A stretch of 64,000 nt of DNA from Mycobacterium shinjukuense (GTDB taxonomy: Bacteria > Actinomycetota > Actinomycetes > Mycobacteriales > Mycobacteriaceae): positions 930,001 to 994,000 of the forward strand of contig NZ_AP022575.1 in assembly GCF_010730055.1 (NCBI RefSeq), read 5' to 3'. The position numbers were made by a program, and so were the translations under genes. Of this stretch, positions 34,801 to 42,028 are shown piece by piece. A model generated the notes under the pieces. The model searched no databases. It had not been told where the DNA came from and saw only the letters and a list, made by a program, of their open reading frames with translations. Positions within the stretch are counted from its first letter, which is position 1; each line of letters opens with the position of its first letter.

Positions 34801-35292
34801 GACATCATCGCTGCGGTGGCGGAGCTGCTACCCAGCTACATGGTTCCCACCCGGGTCGTCGTTCTCGAGCAGATTCCGCTGACCTCCAACGGCAAACTGG
34901 ACCGCCGGGCCGTGACCGCGCTGCTCGAACCGGACGCGTCCGAAACCGAAGACGCCAGCCCGCGCACCGACGTCGAGGCCGCGCTCGCCGACATCGTCGC
35001 CGAGGTGCTGGGGCTCACCGGCCCGGCTTCGGTCGGTGTGCACGACGATTTCTTTGCGCTGGGCGGCGATTCGGTGTTGGCCACCACCGTCATTGCCCGG
35101 GTGCGTGACTGGCTGGACATCGATCACGCGGTGGTCTCCGACCTGTTTGCCACCCGCACCGTGGCCGGTTTCGCCGAGCGGCTCAACAGCCGTGAAGCCC
35201 AACGCGGTGCGCCGCAACGACTGGCCGTGATCGCACGTCACTACCTCGAGGTCGCGGCCTTAACCGACGAGGAGGTACTGGCCGAAGGGTAG
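31804..35292 (+). CDS. mbtB: Phenyloxazoline synthase MbtB without thioesterase domain (ArCP-Cy-A-PCP)
   Basis: 1162 residues. An aryl carrier domain with GLNSIRMM near residue 41 accepts salicylate from MbtA. Heterocyclisation domain with the D-x4-D-x2-S motif (DIDMLAGDAMS) near 230. Adenylation domain with FTSGSTGQPKGVEVSH near 700 and FDLSVYDIFG, typical of Ser/Thr/Cys-activating Cy modules. Carrier with LGGDSVLA near 1085. The protein ends HYLEVAALTDEEVLAEG with no thioesterase, unlike M. tuberculosis MbtB (1414 residues, TE at the C-terminus). GAAAGGGA lies upstream of ATG 31804. Its 3' end overlaps the opposite-strand dehydrogenase gene by 52 bases. Confidence 0.94.
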   Translation: MEPRDIEWISKDQIRATVAAELGCAAQDVADHDDLIRLGLNSIRMMALAGGWRQRGAHVTFAELAASPTVASWYGLLSGDAGAAPAQPTVAGPVDAAADQTPFPLATMQHAYWIGRSDEQELGGVAAHLYVEFDGRQVDPGRLERAVSDLIAMHPMLRTRFLPDGTQQTMPGPGGPVFSVVDLRGRSPETVDAALAELRDRKTHQRLRIEDGQVIEITLTRCDDRNRLHLDIDMLAGDAMSYRVLVSDLAELYQGATPAAPGYSYRRYRTERQPDSLAHDRDRQWWRQRLPEMPGAPELPTVPVGDRRAPHRTVRYHHWLAPGGKRTLIAGAHARGVTPAMALAAIFADTIGGWSAQGRFLLNVPLFHREPVHPDIDRVIGDFTTSVMLEVDVTENVSVADRARAIQRSMYESGSHAAYSGLEVLRDLGRYRGEPVLAPVVFTSALDLGELFADNVIQTFGEPVWIVSQGPQVLLDAQVTELRGGLLVNWDVRESAFPHGLIDAMFTRFTEAVDRLADGDAGWDARAAVELPAAQAAVRAAINATGGPASRRCLHQGFFEHAAASPDAPAVVWGVGDSAGVWRYRELAESSLAVAGALRAHGVRRGDAVAVQLPKGREQVLAVLGILAAGGTYVPIGFDQPDRRRAKILQTADVVAALTVDGADIGVPIPCVSIDAARDHRQPLPAPEISDTGEIAYVIFTSGSTGQPKGVEVSHRAAMNTIDAVNEWFAVGGTDRALALSALEFDLSVYDIFGLLSVGGSVVMVDSERQSAATSWVELLRHHRVSILNCVPSMLDMILQLGGDRLGESLRAVIVGGDWVGADLARRLATQVPGCRFAGLGGATETAIHSTICEVAGEPPAHWATVPFGIPLRNVRCRVVAPSGRDCPDWVPGELWVGGANVAAGYRNDPERTALRFVDYDGVRWYRTGDMARYWPDGTIEFLGRADHQVQIRGYRVELGDVESALRTVPGVRHAVAAVVGANAPKLVAAVAGDPGGVGDIIAAVAELLPSYMVPTRVVVLEQIPLTSNGKLDRRAVTALLEPDASETEDASPRTDVEAALADIVAEVLGLTGPASVGVHDDFFALGGDSVLATTVIARVRDWLDIDHAVVSDLFATRTVAGFAERLNSREAQRGAPQRLAVIARHYLEVAALTDEEVLAEG

Positions 35293-36668
35293 GGCTGGCT
35301 CGGGGCGGGCGAGCCGATGACGATACTGCCGACGCTGCACTCCTGCAGTTCGTCGACCCCGGTGGCCGAGACGAAAGCGGCGGTGTCACTAAAGGCTTGC
35401 GCACACGCGCCGAGGCCCATCGCGGTCGCGGCCAGGTAGATCGTCTGCATGAGGACACCGACATCCTTGAGGATGGTGGCGTAGCCGATCTGCTCGTAGG
35501 TCCACGTGATGCGACCACACCGTGCGGCCATAACGATGAGCACTTGCGGCTCGGCACCCGCGGCCAGCGTCGCCGCCGCCGGCTTTATCAGCCGGGCCAT
35601 CGCCGTCGAATCCGCGGCGGCCACCGGGCGCAGCACGTGGTCGAATGAGTCGTAGTGATAGATGCCCGGCTCGAGTCCGGCAACAATACGCGCCACGGGG
35701 TACAGCTCGAGTTCATAGAGGCCGCCAGCGGAAGGGTATGGCCGCGACAGCAGTTCCTCGTCCGCACCGACCGGCTGGGTTCCGCGCGTCCGCGCGGTGC
35801 GGTACAGCAGCTCCGCCAGCTGGTCGATGCTGATCGGGTGGGCGTCGTCGAATGTTCGTGTCGAAACCCGATCCTCCAGGACGGCCGTCAGGGTCGGGTC
35901 GCGTGCCCGGTTGGCCGCCAGGTCGGGGACGGGAAGGGCGATCGGATCACCGGGATAACGTGTCCTGCGTGCCGGAGGCTGGGGGAAGCGGCCCCTCGCC
36001 CACCCGGTCGGGCCGAAATGCTCCCAGGTGATCGTGCGCTCACCAAGGCTGCTGCGCCGGTGAAACCACAGATCCGGTGCGCTCCAGCTCAGCGCCTCAA
36101 AGCTGTGGTCCTCGTCGCCGGCGGAGACCAGGATGCCACCCCAGCGCAGGTCCTCGATGAACCGCGAGGCGAGGGCGGTCGGCAGGTCTACGTCGACCGC
36201 TGCGGGCTCGTCGAGCAGAACGAGCAGGCGTGCGTCATGGATGCGCACATCACACCATGCCAGCGGATGCTCGAGGAGCAAACCCGCTGAGTCCCGATGC
36301 AGCACAGCGAATTTCGATAGCACAGCCGATCCCGACGACGGTGACACCGGTCGCGGATGGGGTTGTCCGAACGGCACGATGGAGTAGCGATCCTCACCGT
36401 CACACACCGTGATCGTCAGCCAGCCGCTCGCGGCCATGCGCTCTATCAGGGCGCCGACATCGCTTCGGTCCGAGGGTGCGGACATCCCCGAAACCGTTGC
36501 CGGGCCCCGATTCAATGCCTTGAGTGCCCGTAGCTGACCGGCGGACAGTCGGGTCAGCCTCTCGCTACGCGGCGGGCTCAGCAGCACGGCTCCAGCGGGG
36601 GTGGTCAGGCAGGTGACGCCGGAACGGAACGCAAATCTCGTTTGGTCGGGGTAGCTGAGGCCGGGCAA
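35241..36668 (-). CDS. SagB/McbC-type flavin dehydrogenase, putative azoline (oxazoline) oxidase
   Basis: 475 residues. The C-terminal half is an FMN nitroreductase-fold domain of the SagB type: VSTRTFDDAHPISIDQLAEL, then RPYPSAGGLYELELYPV, then ILKDVGVLMQTIYLA and ATAMGLGACAQAFSD. The N-terminal half is a divergent region as in SagB/Ox proteins. This family oxidises thiazoline/oxazoline rings to thiazole/oxazole in RiPP and NRPS pathways (McbC, BlmIII/EpoB Ox). It is tail-to-tail with mbtB, with the two genes overlapping by 52 bases. TTG start 36668 with AAGGG upstream; the exact start is uncertain. Inferred substrate: the hydroxyphenyl-oxazoline made by MbtB. No good IdeR box was seen. Confidence 0.85.
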   Translation of the reverse strand: MPGLSYPDQTRFAFRSGVTCLTTPAGAVLLSPPRSERLTRLSAGQLRALKALNRGPATVSGMSAPSDRSDVGALIERMAASGWLTITVCDGEDRYSIVPFGQPHPRPVSPSSGSAVLSKFAVLHRDSAGLLLEHPLAWCDVRIHDARLLVLLDEPAAVDVDLPTALASRFIEDLRWGGILVSAGDEDHSFEALSWSAPDLWFHRRSSLGERTITWEHFGPTGWARGRFPQPPARRTRYPGDPIALPVPDLAANRARDPTLTAVLEDRVSTRTFDDAHPISIDQLAELLYRTARTRGTQPVGADEELLSRPYPSAGGLYELELYPVARIVAGLEPGIYHYDSFDHVLRPVAAADSTAMARLIKPAAATLAAGAEPQVLIVMAARCGRITWTYEQIGYATILKDVGVLMQTIYLAATAMGLGACAQAFSDTAAFVSATGVDELQECSVGSIVIGSPAPSQPYPSASTSSSVKAATSR

Positions 36669-36786
36669 TTGCCAACCCTTCGGTGTTGACTGCGAATCTT
36701 CGTGCCGCGTTCCTCAGCGTAGGCCAGGCGAAACACCTGCCCGCCAGGAGTGGCCGCCGGCTGATCCACCCGACCGACGGGTGCGC

Positions 36787-37101
36787 CTACCGTGGCTCGC
36801 CCCGCACCATGTCCATGTCGAACACCCGCGCGTGCAGCACGGTGCGGTTACGCAGGGCCGCGCGCACCGCCCGGTGCAGGCCGTCCTCCAGATAGGTGGT
36901 CCCTTTCCACTTCACGGCGTGCGGGAAAAGGTCGCCGTAGAAGGTGGAGTCCTCCGAAAGCAGCCGGTCCAGCGCGAGGACCGTCGTGGTGGTGACCAGT
37001 TCGTCGAGCCGGATCTGTTGTGGAGGTATCTGCGACCAGTCCCTATAGGACAGCCCATGGTCGGGATACGGCTTGCCGTCCCGCACACCCTTGAAGATCA
37101 T
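36787..37101 (-). CDS. Conserved hypothetical protein (Rv2375-like), ParB/Srx-like segment
   Basis: 104 residues. The second half (LDRLLSEDSTFYGDLFPHAV, then TYLEDGLHRAVRAALRNRT, then ARVFDMD) resembles the DGxHR segment of ParB/sulfiredoxin-fold proteins. Function unknown. It occupies the same place next to hrcA as Rv2375 does in M. tuberculosis and so marks the edge of the siderophore locus; cfp2, which separates Rv2375 from mbtH there, is absent. It reads toward the dehydrogenase gene with a 118-base gap. Confidence 0.8.
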   Translation of the reverse strand: MIFKGVRDGKPYPDHGLSYRDWSQIPPQQIRLDELVTTTTVLALDRLLSEDSTFYGDLFPHAVKWKGTTYLEDGLHRAVRAALRNRTVLHARVFDMDMVRGEPR

Positions 37102-37279
37102 GTGCTGATCGCTTCTGCCGCGTCGCCTGGATCCGACGAGATCATGCTGGACAGGCTAGTCGGAAAATCTCGCCGGCAAGCATTCAGCGATGCGTGCAGC
37201 GTGACGGCCAGCTTGCTGGTGAGACCGTAAACTGAAGCCGGCCGATCGGGTGGCAAACGGCAACGAGGAGGTGAGGTCG

Positions 37280-38311
37280 ATGTCAAGCGCGGAGGAGCGT
37301 CGCTTCGAGGTGTTACGCGCCATTGTCGCCGACTTCGTCGCCACCCAGGAACCGATCGGCTCGAAATCCTTGGTGGAACGGCACAACCTGGGTGTCTCCA
37401 GCGCGACCATCCGCAACGACATGGCGGTGCTGGAGGCCGAGGGATACATCACCCAGCCGCACACCAGCTCTGGGAGGGTGCCCACGGAGAAGGGGTACCG
37501 CGAGTTCGTCGACCGGCTCGACGACGTCAAACCCCTGTCGGCGCCCGAGCGGCGGGCGATCCAAAGCTTCCTGGAGCGCGCCGTCGACCTCGACGACGTG
37601 CTGCGCCGGGCGGTGCGGCTGCTCGCCCAGCTGACGCGTCAGGTGGCCGTGGTTCAGTACCCGACGCTGTCGAGCTCGACCGTTCGCCACCTGGAAGTGA
37701 TCGCGCTCACCCCGGCCCGGCTGCTGATGGTGGTTATCACCGACTCCGGCCGGGTGGATCAGCGCATCGTCGAGCTCGGTGACGTCATCGATGACCACCA
37801 GCTGTCCCAGCTCCGCGAGATACTCGGCCAGGCCTTGGAAGGCAAGAAGCTCTCGGCGGCCTCGGTCGCGGTCGCCGACCTGGCCGGCAAGCTGCGCGGC
37901 GCCGGTGGCTTGAGCAACGCGGTCGGGCGGGCGGCGACGGTTTTGCTGGAGTCGTTGGTGGAGCACGCCGAGGAGCGCCTGCTGCTGGGCGGCACCGCCA
38001 ACCTGACCCGCAACGCCGCCGACTTCGGCGGGTCGCTGCGCTCCATCCTGGAAGCCCTCGAGGAGCAGGTCGTGGTGTTGCGACTGCTGGCCGCTCAGCA
38101 GGAAGCCGGCAAGGTGACGGTGCGCATCGGCCACGAAACCGAAGCCGAACAGATGGCGGGGACCTCGATGGTGTCCACCGCCTATGGGACCGCCGACACG
38201 GTCTACGGCGGCATGGGAGTGCTCGGGCCCACCCGCATGGACTATCCGGGAACTATGGCCAGTGTTGCCGCGGTTGCCCTGTATATCGGCGAAGTACTGG
38301 GTGCTCGATGA
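37280..38311 (+). CDS. hrcA: Heat-inducible transcription repressor HrcA
   Basis: 343 residues, the same as M. tuberculosis HrcA. N-terminal winged helix with SKSLVERHNLGVSSATIRND and TSSGRVPTEKGYREFVD, then the HrcA GAF-like regulatory domain. Represses class I heat-shock operons (groES/groEL) through CIRCE elements. ATG 37280 follows the Shine-Dalgarno GAGGAGGTGAGG; a GTG at 37250 is also in frame. dnaJ2 follows after 72 bases. No CIRCE element was seen in this window. Confidence 0.97.
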   Translation: MSSAEERRFEVLRAIVADFVATQEPIGSKSLVERHNLGVSSATIRNDMAVLEAEGYITQPHTSSGRVPTEKGYREFVDRLDDVKPLSAPERRAIQSFLERAVDLDDVLRRAVRLLAQLTRQVAVVQYPTLSSSTVRHLEVIALTPARLLMVVITDSGRVDQRIVELGDVIDDHQLSQLREILGQALEGKKLSAASVAVADLAGKLRGAGGLSNAVGRAATVLLESLVEHAEERLLLGGTANLTRNAADFGGSLRSILEALEEQVVVLRLLAAQQEAGKVTVRIGHETEAEQMAGTSMVSTAYGTADTVYGGMGVLGPTRMDYPGTMASVAAVALYIGEVLGAR

Positions 38312-38383
38312 CCGTGCACCCGCTGCAGGACTTGTGGACAGCCGCATAAGCGCGGCTGGAGGCGCGGCATAGGAGAGTTAATC

Positions 38384-39532
38384 GTGGCACGCGATTACTA
38401 CGGGCTGCTCGGCGTCGGAAGGGGCGCCAGCGATGCGGACATCAAGCGCGCGTATCGTCGGCTGGCGCGCGAACTGCATCCCGACGTCAATCCCGATGAG
38501 GCGGCGCAGGCGAAGTTCAAGGAAATCAGCGTTGCCTACGAGGTGTTGAGTGACCCGGAGAAGCGCCGCATCGTCGACATGGGCGGGGATCCGCTGGAAA
38601 GCGCGGGCGCGGCCGCCGGCGGCTTCGCCGGTTTCGGGGGTCTAGGCGATGTGTTCGAGGCCTTCTTCGGGGGCGGCTTCGGCGGCTCCTCGGCCGCACG
38701 CGGACCGACCGGCCGGGTTCGTCCGGGTTCGGACTCGCTGCTGCGGATGCGGCTGGACCTTGACGAGTGTGCGACGGGGGTCACCAAGCAGGTCACCGTG
38801 GACACCGCGGTGCTGTGCGACCGGTGCCAGGGCAGGGGCACCAACGGTGATTCCGCGCCGGTGCCCTGCGACACCTGCGGCGGTCGCGGGGAGGTGCAGA
38901 CCGTTCAGCGCTCCCTGCTGGGTCAGGTGATGACGTCGAGACCGTGTCCCACCTGCCGCGGCGTGGGAGTGGTGATCCCCGACCCGTGCCACCAATGCTT
39001 CGGCGACGGCCGGGTGCGGGCGCGCCGGGAGATCAGCGTCAAGATCCCGGCCGGTGTCGGCGACGGCATGCGGGTTCGGCTTGCCGCCCAGGGCGAGGTT
39101 GGGCCCGGGGGGGGACCGGCGGGTGACCTGTACGTCGAGGTTCACGAGCAACCCCATGACATCTTCCTGCGCCAGGGCGACGACCTGCACTGCACCGTTT
39201 CGGTGCCGATGGTCGACGCGGCGCTGGGTGTCACGGTCACCGTGGACGCCATCCTGGACGGCATGAGCGAGATCGTCATACCTCCCGGCACCCAGCCGGG
39301 TTCGGTGATCACCCTGCGGGGGCGCGGGATGCCGCATCTGCGCTCCAACGCCCGGGGTGACCTGCACGTTCACGTCGAGGTGGTGGTCCCCACCCGGTTG
39401 GATCACCGGGACACCGAACTGCTGCGTGAGCTGAAGAGCCGCCGCGGCCGCGACATCGCCGAGGTGCGCCCGACGCAGGCTGCCGGCGGCGGGTTGTTCA
39501 GCCGGCTGCGCGAGACCTTCACCGGGCGTTAG
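38384..39532 (+). CDS. dnaJ2: Chaperone DnaJ2
   Basis: 382 residues, type I DnaJ co-chaperone of DnaK. J-domain with the HPD motif (LHPDVNPDEAAQ) at residues 30-40, a Gly/Phe-rich region (GGFAGFGGLGDVFEAFFGGG), and four zinc-binding CxxCxGxG-type repeats (CDRCQGRGTN, CDTCGGRGEV, CPTCRGVGVV, CHQCFGDGRV), followed by the substrate-binding C-terminal domains. GTG start preceded by AGGAGAG. In operon order with hrcA and rsmE. Confidence 0.97.
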   Translation: MARDYYGLLGVGRGASDADIKRAYRRLARELHPDVNPDEAAQAKFKEISVAYEVLSDPEKRRIVDMGGDPLESAGAAAGGFAGFGGLGDVFEAFFGGGFGGSSAARGPTGRVRPGSDSLLRMRLDLDECATGVTKQVTVDTAVLCDRCQGRGTNGDSAPVPCDTCGGRGEVQTVQRSLLGQVMTSRPCPTCRGVGVVIPDPCHQCFGDGRVRARREISVKIPAGVGDGMRVRLAAQGEVGPGGGPAGDLYVEVHEQPHDIFLRQGDDLHCTVSVPMVDAALGVTVTVDAILDGMSEIVIPPGTQPGSVITLRGRGMPHLRSNARGDLHVHVEVVVPTRLDHRDTELLRELKSRRGRDIAEVRPTQAAGGGLFSRLRETFTGR

Positions 39533-39553
39533 CCGCACTCCCGGAGGTCGCAC

Positions 39554-40315
39554 ATGGTGGCGACGCTGTTCTACGTTGACGCCCTGCCCGCCCCCGGCGC
39601 GCTGGCGGTCGTGGGCGGGGACGAAGGGTTTCACGCCGCCATGGTGCGCCGGATCCGTCCCGGCGAGCAGGTGGTGCTTGGCGATGGGGCCGGTGGCCTG
39701 GCCCGCTGTCTGGTGGAGCACGCTGGGCGGGATGGGCTCGGTGCCCGGGTGTTGAAACGCTGGAGCGTCGCCCCGGGGTGTCCGCGGGTCACCGTGGTGC
39801 AGGCGCTGCCCAAATCCGACCGTTCGGAATTGGCCATCGAATTGGCCACCGAGGCCGGCGCCGATGCCTTTCTGGCTTGGCAGGCGGCCCGCTGCGTGGC
39901 CAGCTGGGACGGTGCCCGCGCCGACAAGGGGCTGCGCCGGTGGCGAGCGGTCGCCCGCTCGGCCGCACGGCAATCGCGCCGGGCGCATATCCCCCCGGTC
40001 GACGGCGTGCTGTCGACCGCCGGGCTGATCCAACGGGTCGGTGACGAGGTGGCCGCCGGCGCCGCGGTGCTGGCCTTACACGAGTCGGCGACGGATCGGC
40101 TCGCCGCTGTCGACGCGACGCACGCGAGCTCACTGATGCTCATCATCGGCCCCGAGGGGGGTATCACGCCGGACGAGATCGCCGCGTTGACCGACGCCGG
40201 TGCTGTCGCGGTCCGGCTGGGTCCGACCGTGCTACGGACGTCGACCGCGGCCGCGGTGGCGCTGGGCGCGTTGGGTGTGCTCACCTCTCGATGGGATGGC
40301 CCCGCAAGTCGGTAA
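39554..40315 (+). CDS. rsmE: 16S rRNA (uracil1498-N3)-methyltransferase RsmE
   Basis: 253 residues of the SPOUT methyltransferase superfamily. N-terminal PUA-like region and a C-terminal knot with LMLIIGPEGGITPDEIAAL and LGPTVLRTSTAAAVALGAL, the SAM-binding signature. Methylates U1498 of 16S rRNA in the decoding centre. It follows dnaJ2 after 21 bases. PE_PGRS40, Rv2370c and Rv2369c, which lie between this gene and phoH1 in M. tuberculosis, are absent; only 114 bases separate the two here. Confidence 0.95.
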   Translation: MVATLFYVDALPAPGALAVVGGDEGFHAAMVRRIRPGEQVVLGDGAGGLARCLVEHAGRDGLGARVLKRWSVAPGCPRVTVVQALPKSDRSELAIELATEAGADAFLAWQAARCVASWDGARADKGLRRWRAVARSAARQSRRAHIPPVDGVLSTAGLIQRVGDEVAAGAAVLALHESATDRLAAVDATHASSLMLIIGPEGGITPDEIAALTDAGAVAVRLGPTVLRTSTAAAVALGALGVLTSRWDGPASR

Positions 40316-40429
40316 GCGTTGAGCGGGCTACCGGCCGCGTGAATCACTGGGACGCGGTATTGACCGGCGGTAGACTAAAAATCCACGACTCTCACCCGAA
40401 AACTCCAGAAAGCAGGCACCCGAAGCCAC

Positions 40430-41476
40430 GTGACGCCCCGCGAGACCCGCGCCGCCGACGCATCGGCCTCCACCCCGGTTCGCAGCAGCATCGACGTTCC
40501 GCCCGACCTGGTCGTGGGCTTGCTTGGCTCGGCCGACGAAAACCTGCGCGCCCTCGAACTCAGCCTCGGTGCCGACCTACACGTGCGCGGCAACACCGTC
40601 ACCATCTCCGGCGAGCCGGCCGACGTGGCGCTGGCCGAACGGGCTATCTCGGAGCTGATCGCGATTGCCGCCCGAGGCCAGCCGTTGACTCCCGAGGCGG
40701 TACGGCACAGCGTCGCCATGCTGGTCGGTACCGGCAACGAGTCGCCCGCCGAGGTTCTCACCCTGGACATCCTGTCGCGTCGGGGTAAGACGATCCGGCC
40801 CAAGACACTCAACCAAAAGCGCTACGTCGACGCGATCGACGCCAACACCATCGTCTTCGGCATCGGCCCGGCCGGCACCGGTAAGACGTATCTCGCCATG
40901 GCCAAGGCGGTGCACGCGCTGCAGACCAAGCAGGTAACCCGCATCATCTTGACCCGCCCCGCGGTGGAAGCCGGTGAGCGCCTTGGCTTTCTGCCGGGTA
41001 CGTTGAGCGAAAAGATCGATCCGTACCTACGCCCGCTCTATGACGCGCTCTACGACATGATGGACCCGGAATCGATCCCCAAACTGATGTCCGCGGGTGT
41101 CATCGAGGTGGCGCCGTTGGCGTATATGCGTGGTAGAACCCTCAACGACGCCTTCATCGTCCTCGACGAGGCGCAGAACACCACCGCCGAGCAGATGAAG
41201 ATGTTTCTCACCCGCCTGGGATTCGGGTCCAAGGTCGTCGTCACCGGCGATGTCACCCAGATCGACCTGCCGGGCGGTGCCAGGTCAGGCCTGCGGGCGG
41301 CGGTCGACATCCTCGAGGACATCGATGACATCCACATCGCGGAGCTGACCAGTGCGGATGTGGTCCGCCATCGACTTGTCTCCGAGATCGTCGACGCCTA
41401 CGCGCGCTACGAGGAGCCTGGCTCGGGGATGAACCGCGCCGCCCGGCGCGCGTCGGGCGTGCGCAGTCGCCGATGA
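40430..41476 (+). CDS. phoH1: PhoH-like ATPase (PhoH1)
   Basis: 348 residues. Walker A GPAGTGKT near residue 146, Walker B IVLDEAQN near 243, and a KH-like N-terminal segment with ADLHVRGNTVTISGEPADV. PhoH-type P-loop ATPases linked to RNA metabolism, and in bacteria often coupled with ybeY. GTG start 40430 fits the family N-terminus; CGAAGC lies upstream but the ribosome-binding site is weak. ybeY begins 18 bases after the stop. Confidence 0.95.
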   Translation: MTPRETRAADASASTPVRSSIDVPPDLVVGLLGSADENLRALELSLGADLHVRGNTVTISGEPADVALAERAISELIAIAARGQPLTPEAVRHSVAMLVGTGNESPAEVLTLDILSRRGKTIRPKTLNQKRYVDAIDANTIVFGIGPAGTGKTYLAMAKAVHALQTKQVTRIILTRPAVEAGERLGFLPGTLSEKIDPYLRPLYDALYDMMDPESIPKLMSAGVIEVAPLAYMRGRTLNDAFIVLDEAQNTTAEQMKMFLTRLGFGSKVVVTGDVTQIDLPGGARSGLRAAVDILEDIDDIHIAELTSADVVRHRLVSEIVDAYARYEEPGSGMNRAARRASGVRSRR

Positions 41477-41494
41477 TGAGTGCGTGAGCATCTT

Positions 41495-42028
41495 ATGAGC
41501 ATCGAGGTATCCAACGAGTCGGGCATCGACGTCTGCGAAACGGAACTGGTCAGCGTCGCGCGGTTTGTCATCACCCAGATGGATGTCAATCCAGCCGCCG
41601 AACTCTCGATGGTGCTGCTTGACACCGCGGCGATGGCCGATCTGCACATGCGTTGGATGGATCTGCCCGGGCCCACCGACGTGATGAGCTTCCCGATGGA
41701 CGAGCTCGAGCCGGGAGGCCGGCCCGATGCCCCCGAACCGGGACCGGCCATGCTGGGCGACATCGTGCTGTGCCCGGAATTCGCCGCCGAGCAGGCGGCC
41801 GCGGCCGGCCACAGCCTTGGCCACGAGCTGGCGCTGTTGACCATCCACGGGGTGCTGCATCTGCTCGGCTACGACCACGGCGAGCCGGAGGAGGCGAAGG
41901 AGATGTTCGCCCTGCAGGAACGGCTGCTTGAAGAATGGGTGGCCGACCAGGTCGAGGCCTACCAGCACGACCGGCAGCAGGAACGTGACCGCCGCTTGCT
42001 GGACAAGTCGAGGTATTTCGACCGTTGA
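41495..42028 (+). CDS. ybeY: Endoribonuclease YbeY
   Basis: 177 residues, zinc-dependent single-strand endoribonuclease acting in 16S rRNA maturation and ribosome quality control. The metal-binding motif HGVLHLLGYDHGEPEE (H-x3-H-x5-H) is intact near residue 120, with TDVMSFPMDE upstream. ATG 41495 gives the M. tuberculosis Rv2367c N-terminus; the upstream GTG 41480 is an alternative. Its stop overlaps the next gene start as TTGA. Confidence 0.96.
   Translation: MSIEVSNESGIDVCETELVSVARFVITQMDVNPAAELSMVLLDTAAMADLHMRWMDLPGPTDVMSFPMDELEPGGRPDAPEPGPAMLGDIVLCPEFAAEQAAAAGHSLGHELALLTIHGVLHLLGYDHGEPEEAKEMFALQERLLEEWVADQVEAYQHDRQQERDRRLLDKSRYFDR

Noticed and set aside
36715..36740. Possible IdeR box upstream of the SagB-type gene (TCAGCGTAGGCCAGGCGAA)
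   Set aside because: About 11 of 19 matches and both half-sites broken; too weak to claim.
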